A stretch of 10,921 bases of DNA from CAYMTN01 sp964393335 (GTDB lineage Bacteria > Chloroflexota > Anaerolineae > Aggregatilineales > Aggregatilineaceae): positions 1 to 10,921 of the forward strand of contig CAYMTN010000185.1 of the NCBI GenBank assembly GCA_964393335.1, in the 5' to 3' direction. The translations under genes were made by a program, and so were the position numbers. Shown here in pieces: positions 4,587 through 10,921 of the stretch. The notes below the pieces were generated by a model. That model saw only the letters and a program-made list of their open reading frames with translations, had not been told where the DNA came from and made no database searches. Numbering within the stretch: the first letter of the stretch is position 1; each line of letters starts with the position of its first letter.

Positions 4587-7500
4587 ATGTCGGATAATCC
4601 AAATCTTTTTGACGACGACAACCTGATTCCGGATTGGATGCGGGACATGGGCCTGGATGATGCCCCATCACCGGCTGGCGTACCGGGTGACATTGACGCG
4701 TCCAAACCGGTTGACGCGTCTCCGGCTGGGGACGCGGTGCCGCCCTGGCAGCGCTCGCCCGGTGCCGAACCACCGCGACCGCAGGGGCTGACGCCTGCTG
4801 CGCCGCCCTGGGAAGTGCATCCTGGCGACGAAGCGCCTCCCCAGGCCCGGCGTGTGGCGGCTGCTCCCTGGGATCAGGCGGGTGAAGCGCGCGAATCCGG
4901 CGAAGCGCCTGCCGACGAAATTCTACCGGGCATGACGGCGGATTTGCCCTGGCGAGAAGACGCGACTCCACCGCCGGAAGCGCCTGCCGCTTCCAGGGGC
5001 GCGGAAGCCGCGTGGCCTTCGTTCGATGCCCTGTTTGACGACACCGCTGAGGGTACGTCGCCGGACGCATCTGAAGATGAAATCCACGATCAATTGAAGG
5101 GCATTCTGCCGGACGAACCGCTGACGATGGCCGACATGGCCGGCGAGTTCGCGCAGTCTGAAGAAGAAGCGCCGCCCCCGGTCCAGCCGTCGCTGCGTGA
5201 CAGGCTGCTGGCGCTCTCGCCGGATCGCGGCCAAACGCCTCCTCCGGCGGAATCCGGCGAAACACCCTCAGAACCGCTCCGCGCCGAAGAAGCTGGTTGG
5301 TTGGAGGCGTTCGGTACGGCGGCGGAATATCGAGCTGATGAGGCGGATTTCGGCGGCGGTGACGAGGACGATCTCGCGTGGCTGGCTGCCGGTGAGTCGT
5401 CCGGCGAGGAACCGGTCGCCGGGCCGCCCGCGGTCGCTGAGCCAGCGGATGGAGGCATGGGCGAGATGTCCGACGAATTTGACATGGATGCCCTGTTTGA
5501 CGATCAGGCCCAGCCTGAGGATCGGGGCACGGAAGAATCACCCGATGACGACGACGTCGAATGGCTGATGGACGATCTGGGAGATGTCCCAGCGCTGCGG
5601 CAGCCGCCGGAGCCGGAACCCGAACCGGAGCCGCAAAAAGAGGTGCCTGATTGGGTCCGCGCGGCGTATGCCGCTCAGGACGAGGAAGAAACGCCCGACG
5701 AGGCCGGGGAACCGGACGAAACGCAAGAAGAGGCCGTGCCGGATTGGCTGGATGTGACCCTGGACGAAGAACCGCCTAAAAGACGCCCCAGCGGAATCCG
5801 GCGCATCGGGCAGGCCGCCCAGGAGGACGAGTCACCGCCGGACGCGGGCGGTCAGCCTCCGGCGTGGGCGTACGATGCCGAGGAAACCGGCCCCGACGAG
5901 TCCCTGCGCCCGCCGGAGGGCATGACGTTCGAGGAATGGGAGCGCGTCCAGGCGGAGCGCGCGCGTGAATCGCAAAAATCGGCAGGGGATCGGCTGTTGG
6001 AGGCGGTGCCCGACTGGTTCCAGAAGATCGAGGGCGCACCTCCGGATCAACAGCCGGTCGAATCCGGCGAGCCGCCCAAACGCGAAGGGCCGGAATTCGT
6101 GCCGGGCTGGTTCCTGGGCCTGGAAGAACAAGACGAGCAGGAAACCCCCGGTTGGCTCAAAAACATGGATTATTCCGCCGATGCGCTGGCCCAACCGCTC
6201 AACGCCCCGGAGCCGCCGGGGCCGCCCGCACCAGACGACGCGGAACCCGAAGTGCCGGATTGGTTCAAGGGGACCGAAACGCCGGACGTGCCGGGCGTGG
6301 ACTGGGATGCCCTGTTCGGCGCATCACAATCTGAAGAACCGGCGGCAGAGCCAACGGGCCAGCCGGCGGCGGAGGAACCTGTTATGCCCGAATTTTCCGC
6401 TGGCGAATTGGATGAATGGCCCCTCGAGCCGGACGAGCAGCCGGAGGGTATAGCACCGGGTCAGGTGCCCGACTGGCTCGCCGAAGCCGCGCCAGAGGGG
6501 GCCCCACTGGAAGCCGAAGACCTGCCGCTGCCCGATCTGGACGCGTTGATGGGCGAGGCAGATTTTGCCGCTGAAGCGGGCGAGGTGCCCGACTGGCTCG
6601 CCGAAGCTGCGCCAGAGGCGGCGTTGGGGGCGGCGCAAGACGACGTCCGCGCGGCCCCGGAAGACGTGCCGTTCCCGGAGCTGGACCTGGACCAGACGAT
6701 GCTCACCGAGGCGGTTCTTGACGCCGCGCTGGACGCCCAGGCCCAAGCGGAGGAAGTGCCCGAAGATTTCGTCGAGCGGTTCGAGCCGCTTGAGCCGGAA
6801 CATTTCGCTGAGATGCCCGTCCCGGTGGAAGACGAAGCGCCCGACTGGCTGCGCGAAATGGCAAGCGGCGAGGGCGAGGAACTGCCTGCCGATTTCTTCG
6901 GCGTAGAAGCCACGTCCGAGCCGACCTATGGGGCGGATTTTGACGCGATGGCCGACGACCAGCTTGACTGGCTCGACTCCATTTCGCCGGAGGATGTCTC
7001 CGCCGAAGAGGAGGAGCCAGCCGAAACCGGCGAATCGATCACCGATCTGGCCTTCGGGGACGAAGACCTGTTCGCGGCGGACGAGGCGGAAGAACGGGAC
7101 CAGTTCGAAACGGCTCCGCTGGACAGCCGCGCGCTGGATCGGTTATTGGGTCTGTACCAGCCTGCTGAGGCTGAAGCGCCAGAACCTGCCGAACCGGTAG
7201 AGGAACGTGACGCGCTGTTTGACGAAGCCGAAGCCGAGTCTGAGTATGACGAAGAACCGGCGGAAGAGGCCGGGGCGTTCTATGAGATCACCGGCGTGCC
7301 GGACCCGGACGCGATGCGAGCTGACGAAGCGATGCCGGACCTCGACGCGCTGTTTGCCGAAGATCAAGCCGGGCCGGGCGACGAGATGCCCGACCTGGAC
7401 GCGTTGTTTGATCAGGCCGGACCGGGCATGGAAACCCCGTTTTCTGAAGGTGAAGAAGACCTGTTTGCAGCGGGTGGCGCAGGCGTTTTCACCGAGGCCG

Positions 7501-8996
7501 AACAGGGCGAAGCGCCACGTCGCGGGCGCAGCGTGCCGGAGATGCCCGAATCACCGCCGGTCTTTCGCGCGCCGCTGAAACGCGAGCCGGAAGAACCTCC
7601 GCTTGCCCCCGCACAGGAACGGCAGCCCGAATGGGTCGATGAACTGCGCCCGTCGGATGTGCCGGTCACGGTCAAGGCGGGCGGCGCGGAGATCAGCGTC
7701 AAACAGCGCCAGGTTACCGAACTGCCGGAGCGGCTGCGCGCGTTCCGTGAAGAAGCCATGCGCACCCTCAAGCAACCTTCCGAACCGGGCGCTCCGTCCG
7801 AAAGCGGGCCGCTGGCGGGCATTTCCGGGGCGCTGCCGCTGCTCGAGGATGTGGACGTGGCCGCCGCAGGCACGCGGCCCGTCGAAGGTCTGACCATCAC
7901 GCGCGAGCAGCAGGCGCGCGTTGCCAGGCTGCAAGCCTTGTTGGAGTCGGTCGCTGCCGAGGAAGAAGAAGTCGAGGCGGACCGTGTCGTCGAGGTAGCG
8001 GACAGCTTCGCTTTGGCAGGTGAGTTGGCCGCAGCCGGCGCAGAACCGGCACCTGCCGCACCCAAACGCGCGCGCCGCCGCCGCTTCAAGCCGGATCGTC
8101 TGCTGGTGGCGGTGCTGATGCTGGCCGCGCTGATCCTGCCATTTGTGACGGATACGGTGCATTTCGCCGCCGATCCGCCCGCGCTGGCCGGTGACCAACA
8201 GGCGGTGGCGGACGTCGTCCAGGCGCTGGCCCCCGGCGATTACGTGCTGGTTGCGCTGGAGTACGGGCCGACGGCTGCCGGTGAACTGGACGCGCTGGCG
8301 CGCGCTGTGCTGCGCGACACGCTGGCCCGCCACGCGATCCCGCTGCTGACCAGCACGGTTCCGGCGGGCGCATTCCACGCCGAAGCCGTGATCACGCCGC
8401 TGGCCGGTGATGCGGCGCTGCTGGCCGCGCGGGGCGGCGAAGAATCCACCCTCAAACTGGGTATGGATTACGTGCTGCTCAGTTATCTGCCCGGCGAAAC
8501 GCTCGGCGTGCGCGCCCTGCGCGACGTGCGCGAAGACGCGGGCGGGCTGAGCCTGCTCCCGCCGTTCAAATACGACCTGCTCGGCGATGAAACCAATCTG
8601 CCGATCACCAACCTGGCGCGGGATATCGCGCTGATCGTGGTCGTCGGCGACGAATCCGGCGCAGTACGTACCTGGGCCGAACAGCTCGAAGGCGTGGCGG
8701 TGCCGAAGATCGCGCTGGTGACCGAGGCCATCGAGCCGCTGACCGCCGCCTACGTGAACAAGGATGGTTACGCAGGGTACCTGGCCGGGGTGCGCGATAC
8801 GTACAGCTACAACGCGGCACGCAACGCCGACCGCGCGCCCTACGTGATGCCGGGCGATCTGCCGGTTGAGCTACCCGATCCGGAAGGGGCACGCTGGCAC
8901 AGCATGGCGCTGGGCGCGGTGGGCGCTGCCGGGCTGATCGCGCTGGGCATGGTGGTGAACCTGTTCCGGGCATTAACATGGAGGCGACGTCGTTGA
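4587..8996 (+). CDS. Giant acidic PDW-motif scaffold protein with C-terminal membrane-anchored domain
   Basis: A 1469-residue protein. Residues 1 to about 1165 are strongly acidic, rich in Pro, Glu, Asp and Ala, and probably disordered. This part carries many short Trp motifs: PDW eight times, plus PGW twice and PEW and PAW once each. A second acidic motif, DAL[FM], occurs seven times (for example FDALFDD, WDALFGA, PDLDALFAE). A basic stretch (RARRRRFKPDR) precedes the first membrane helix (about 1172-1190), then comes an extracytoplasmic domain of about 250 residues, and a second helix (about 1442-1465) ends in RRRR. Both basic flanks predict cytoplasmic termini. The start is ATG 4587, with GGGGA 9 bases upstream; the adjacent GTG 4584 is an alternative. 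I know no characterised homologue. The motif array looks like a multivalent docking platform for cytoplasmic partners, with the C-terminal domain presenting a function outside. That is inference. It overlaps the start of the next gene. Confidence 0.93.
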   Translation: MSDNPNLFDDDNLIPDWMRDMGLDDAPSPAGVPGDIDASKPVDASPAGDAVPPWQRSPGAEPPRPQGLTPAAPPWEVHPGDEAPPQARRVAAAPWDQAGEARESGEAPADEILPGMTADLPWREDATPPPEAPAASRGAEAAWPSFDALFDDTAEGTSPDASEDEIHDQLKGILPDEPLTMADMAGEFAQSEEEAPPPVQPSLRDRLLALSPDRGQTPPPAESGETPSEPLRAEEAGWLEAFGTAAEYRADEADFGGGDEDDLAWLAAGESSGEEPVAGPPAVAEPADGGMGEMSDEFDMDALFDDQAQPEDRGTEESPDDDDVEWLMDDLGDVPALRQPPEPEPEPEPQKEVPDWVRAAYAAQDEEETPDEAGEPDETQEEAVPDWLDVTLDEEPPKRRPSGIRRIGQAAQEDESPPDAGGQPPAWAYDAEETGPDESLRPPEGMTFEEWERVQAERARESQKSAGDRLLEAVPDWFQKIEGAPPDQQPVESGEPPKREGPEFVPGWFLGLEEQDEQETPGWLKNMDYSADALAQPLNAPEPPGPPAPDDAEPEVPDWFKGTETPDVPGVDWDALFGASQSEEPAAEPTGQPAAEEPVMPEFSAGELDEWPLEPDEQPEGIAPGQVPDWLAEAAPEGAPLEAEDLPLPDLDALMGEADFAAEAGEVPDWLAEAAPEAALGAAQDDVRAAPEDVPFPELDLDQTMLTEAVLDAALDAQAQAEEVPEDFVERFEPLEPEHFAEMPVPVEDEAPDWLREMASGEGEELPADFFGVEATSEPTYGADFDAMADDQLDWLDSISPEDVSAEEEEPAETGESITDLAFGDEDLFAADEAEERDQFETAPLDSRALDRLLGLYQPAEAEAPEPAEPVEERDALFDEAEAESEYDEEPAEEAGAFYEITGVPDPDAMRADEAMPDLDALFAEDQAGPGDEMPDLDALFDQAGPGMETPFSEGEEDLFAAGGAGVFTEAEQGEAPRRGRSVPEMPESPPVFRAPLKREPEEPPLAPAQERQPEWVDELRPSDVPVTVKAGGAEISVKQRQVTELPERLRAFREEAMRTLKQPSEPGAPSESGPLAGISGALPLLEDVDVAAAGTRPVEGLTITREQQARVARLQALLESVAAEEEEVEADRVVEVADSFALAGELAAAGAEPAPAAPKRARRRRFKPDRLLVAVLMLAALILPFVTDTVHFAADPPALAGDQQAVADVVQALAPGDYVLVALEYGPTAAGELDALARAVLRDTLARHAIPLLTSTVPAGAFHAEAVITPLAGDAALLAARGGEESTLKLGMDYVLLSYLPGETLGVRALRDVREDAGGLSLLPPFKYDLLGDETNLPITNLARDIALIVVVGDESGAVRTWAEQLEGVAVPKIALVTEAIEPLTAAYVNKDGYAGYLAGVRDTYSYNAARNADRAPYVMPGDLPVELPDPEGARWHSMALGAVGAAGLIALGMVVNLFRALTWRRRR
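6463..6618 (+). repeat. 120-base duplicated unit inside the giant gene
   Basis: The 36-base segment 6463-6498 recurs at 6583-6618 with a single mismatch. Both copies encode VPDWLAEAAPE in the same frame, and the offset of 120 bases is exactly 40 codons. This is the most recent-looking duplication of the PDW motif and shows how the array may have expanded. Confidence 0.85.
7332..7430 (+). repeat. 54-base tandem unit coding for the DALF motif
   Basis: MPDLDALF is encoded twice, from 7332 and from 7386. The shared flank is AGPG. The offset of 54 bases is 18 codons, and the two copies differ mainly at third codon positions. The unit keeps the frame of the giant gene and duplicates the second short acidic motif rather than the PDW motif. 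Confidence 0.75.
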
Positions 8997-9670
8997 CTCC
9001 AGCGAATCTTGACCTGATCGGCGGGTGGGTGTCACTCGTGCTCACCCTGTTCGTGTTCAGCTACTTGCTGGGCGATAACTTTTTGTACCGCGTGGCGATT
9101 CACGTGCTGGTCGGCGTGGCGGCAGCCTATGCGGTGATCGTCGCGGCGGAAAGCGTGGTAGTGCCCTGGTTGAACGAGACGCTGCTGGCCGACACTGCCG
9201 GGCGTGACGCGGCGACCATGGCCGGGCTGCGCGTGTTGGGCACGATCCCGTTTTTGGTGGGCGTGCTGCTGCTGTTTAAGTATTCGCCGCGCCTGGCCCC
9301 GGTGGGCGACCTGGGAGTCGCGTTTATCATCGGCGTCGGGCTGGCGGTGGCGGTGGCCGGTGCCGCCGCCGGGACCGTGATCCCGCTGGCGCGCGCGGCA
9401 GGGCAGTCGGTGGACGACGATACACTGGATGGAATCGTGATCGTCGTGGGCGTCATCACCACACTGATCTATTTTCAGTATGCCGCCGTCGAACACGAAG
9501 GGCGGTTGCGGCGGCCACGTCCGCTGCGCGCGCTCAGCGCCGTTGGGCAGGTGTTTGTGACGGTGACGCTCGGCGCGTTGTACGCCGGGGCGATTTTGAC
9601 CAGCCTGGCGATTTTCAGCGACGTGTTTCGCGCACAGCTTGAATTCATCCTTGACCGGATAGGGGGCTAG
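8993..9670 (+). CDS. Uncharacterised polytopic membrane protein (about 225 aa)
   Basis: Integral membrane protein with about six hydrophobic segments; the first starts within the first 15 residues. The later ones include FLVGVLLLF, LGVAFIIGVGLAVAVAG, IVIVVGVITTLIYF and VTLGALYAGAILTSLAIF. A basic loop (EHEGRLRRPRPLR) between segments 5 and 6 is probably cytoplasmic. I recognise no family or catalytic motif. I prefer the TTG start at 8993, because GGAGG (8980-8984) lies 8 bases upstream and the TTGA junction overlaps the preceding stop, a common sign of coupled translation. An in-frame ATG at 8978 would add five residues but lacks a ribosome site. It ends 6 bases before the MutL-like gene. With the giant protein and the 216-aa protein it probably forms a membrane subcomplex; this is inferred from gene order. 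Confidence 0.87.
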   Translation: MTPANLDLIGGWVSLVLTLFVFSYLLGDNFLYRVAIHVLVGVAAAYAVIVAAESVVVPWLNETLLADTAGRDAATMAGLRVLGTIPFLVGVLLLFKYSPRLAPVGDLGVAFIIGVGLAVAVAGAAAGTVIPLARAAGQSVDDDTLDGIVIVVGVITTLIYFQYAAVEHEGRLRRPRPLRALSAVGQVFVTVTLGALYAGAILTSLAIFSDVFRAQLEFILDRIGG

Positions 9671-9676
9671 CGGCGT

Positions 9677-10921
9677 ATGGCAGTCGAACGGATCAATTCG
9701 GTTCTCGTCGCCGATATCGGCAACGTGAACACGCGCCTGCTGCTGATCGATCTGGTCGAGGGGCAGTACCGGCTGGTGGCGTCGGCGCGGGCGCGCACCA
9801 CCGCCGAGCCGCCGCTGGGTAATGTCAGCCTGGGGCTGGATTATGCCGCCCAGAGCATGACCGATCTGATCGGGCGCGTGTTGATCAGCCAGGACGGCGA
9901 GCATTTGTTTCTCATGCCGGAAACCAGCGGGCACGGCGTCGATAAATTTCTGGCGACGAGCAGCGCCGGGCGGCCTATGCGCGTTTTTCTGGTCGGCCTG
10001 ACGCCGGAGATCAGCCTGACCAGCGGCCAGCGCGTGCTGTCCGGCAGTTACGTCACCGTCACCGATGTGCTCACCCCGGACGACCAGCGCAGCCAGGAAG
10101 AGCAGATCAACGCCATCCTGACCGGCGAACCGGACCTGATCCTGATCGTCGGCGGCACGGATGACGGCGCGGACGAACTGGTGGTCGACCTGGTGAAAAA
10201 GATCGAGATGGCGCTGTCGTTGGTGCGGCGCGGCACGATGCCGAACGTGTTGTTTGCCGGGAACAAGGCGCTGCGCCAGCGTGTGAAAGCCTTGCTGACG
10301 CCGCATACGACCGTCTTCACGACCAGCAACGTACGGCCTACGCTCGACAACGAGCAGTTATTCCCGGCGCAGATCGAGCTGTCGCTGGTCTACGACGAAT
10401 ACCGGACGCGCAGCCCTGGCGGATTCGCCGAAGTGGGCCGTCACAGCGAGGTAGGCGTCGTGCCGACCACGCAGGGTTACATCAGCGCCGTGCGTTACAT
10501 GAACGAACTCCCGCAGAAGGGTATCGGCCCGCTGTGCCTGGACGTCGGCAGCGCGAACAGCGCGATTGTGGCCGGGGTCTACCGCGAGCCGCACTACATC
10601 ATCCACACCGATTTGGGCGTCGGGCACCACATCGTCGGCGCGATGGAAACCGTGACCCTCGACGCGATCCGGCGCTGGCTGCCGTTTGAGATGGACGACA
10701 ACGCGCTGTGGGATTACGCCTATAACAAAGAACTGCACCCGGCGACGCTGCCCGGCACGCCCGAAGAATTGATGATCGAGCAGGCGCTGGCGCGCGAGAT
10801 CGTGCGGCTGTTGGTCGCGGACGCGCGCCCGGCCTGGGACGTGGGCATTGGCGAGCTGCTGCCGGCCTTCCAGCCGATCATTGCGGCAGGCGCGATCCTG
10901 ACCGAAGCGCAGCATCCCGGC
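9677..10921 (+). CDS. MutL-like (glutamate mutase L family) ASKHA protein, partial
   Basis: The 415 visible residues continue past the window edge. The actin/Hsp70/sugar-kinase fold is marked by a first phosphate loop (VADIGNVNTRLLLIDL, D13-G15) and a second (CLDVGSANSAIVAG, D289-G291), followed by HTDLGVGHHIVGAM near residues 313-326. A further IVGGTDDGADELV element lies near 155-170. The overall pattern fits the MutL family, whose founder accompanies adenosylcobalamin-dependent glutamate mutase in clostridia, probably as a reactivase or chaperone. No mutase subunit gene is visible nearby. The protein follows two membrane proteins and a giant membrane-anchored protein, so I suspect an ATPase serving that complex, as PilM- or FtsA-like ASKHA proteins serve envelope machines. 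ATG 9677 has GGGGG (9662-9666) 10 bases upstream, overlapping the end of the preceding gene. Fold is confident; role is not. Confidence 0.85.
   Translation, partial: MAVERINSVLVADIGNVNTRLLLIDLVEGQYRLVASARARTTAEPPLGNVSLGLDYAAQSMTDLIGRVLISQDGEHLFLMPETSGHGVDKFLATSSAGRPMRVFLVGLTPEISLTSGQRVLSGSYVTVTDVLTPDDQRSQEEQINAILTGEPDLILIVGGTDDGADELVVDLVKKIEMALSLVRRGTMPNVLFAGNKALRQRVKALLTPHTTVFTTSNVRPTLDNEQLFPAQIELSLVYDEYRTRSPGGFAEVGRHSEVGVVPTTQGYISAVRYMNELPQKGIGPLCLDVGSANSAIVAGVYREPHYIIHTDLGVGHHIVGAMETVTLDAIRRWLPFEMDDNALWDYAYNKELHPATLPGTPEELMIEQALAREIVRLLVADARPAWDVGIGELLPAFQPIIAAGAILTEAQHPG

Noticed and set aside
4396..5541. 381-codon open frame on the minus strand
   Set aside because: Antisense to the 216-aa gene and to the giant gene; the product is a Pro/Arg-rich shadow of the acidic Pro-rich coding region.
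4620..7700. Repetitive acidic coding region considered as a mobile or recently acquired repeat element
   Set aside because: The repeats keep one continuous frame with base composition like the neighbours, and no terminal repeats or transposase are present; they are protein motif repeats.
7551..8378. 275-codon open frame on the minus strand
   Set aside because: Lies entirely within the giant gene, crosses its conserved membrane helix, and looks like a compositional shadow.
9032..10306. 424-codon open frame on the minus strand
   Set aside because: Antisense to the membrane protein and the MutL-like gene; it is rich in His, Gln and Arg, as expected from a complement of GC-rich codons, and has no family signature.

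Overview
The window looks like chromosomal DNA of a GC-rich bacterium, most probably a member of the Chloroflexota (Anaerolineae-like). The placement is an inference from content: an array of Pro-Asp-Trp motifs in a giant acidic protein, a DUF6754-like membrane protein, a MutL-like ASKHA protein outside any glutamate mutase locus, and a threonyl-tRNA synthetase without a TGS domain. No tRNA, rRNA, CRISPR array, insertion sequence or phage gene is visible.

Left part (1-2596), all on the minus strand. A sigma70-type promoter (1983-2012) drives a roughly 285-nt T-box leader (about 1976-1693) with a canonical T-box sequence and an intrinsic terminator. Downstream lie a small uncharacterised gene (1284-1631), a 303-base gap (981-1283) holding a threonine-rich 15-codon mini-ORF and several stem-loops, and thrS, which leaves the window at base 1. 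This reads as a charging-responsive thrS unit. Upstream of it is a DinB-superfamily gene (2093-2596) with its own promoter and a near-perfect palindrome (2619-2634) over the predicted transcription start.

Divergent intergenic region (2597-2808). It carries the dinB-side promoter and operator, a few short inverted and direct repeats, and an extended -10 promoter for the plus strand. That promoter places +1 on the A of the first ATG, so the right-hand operon may begin with a leaderless message.

Right part (2809-10921), all on the plus strand and closely packed. The order is: 99-aa soluble protein; 246-aa DUF6754-like membrane protein (8-bp overlap); 216-aa polytopic membrane protein; 1469-aa protein with a huge acidic, Pro/Trp-motif-rich cytoplasmic region, two membrane segments and an extracytoplasmic domain; a roughly 225-aa polytopic membrane protein (start/stop overlap); and a MutL-like ASKHA protein that runs off the end. 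Overlaps and short gaps imply one operon and probably one envelope-associated complex. Its function is unknown. The working hypothesis is a membrane machine organised by a disordered scaffold carrying repeated short linear motifs, with an actin-fold ATPase partner. This is the best candidate here for an undescribed system.
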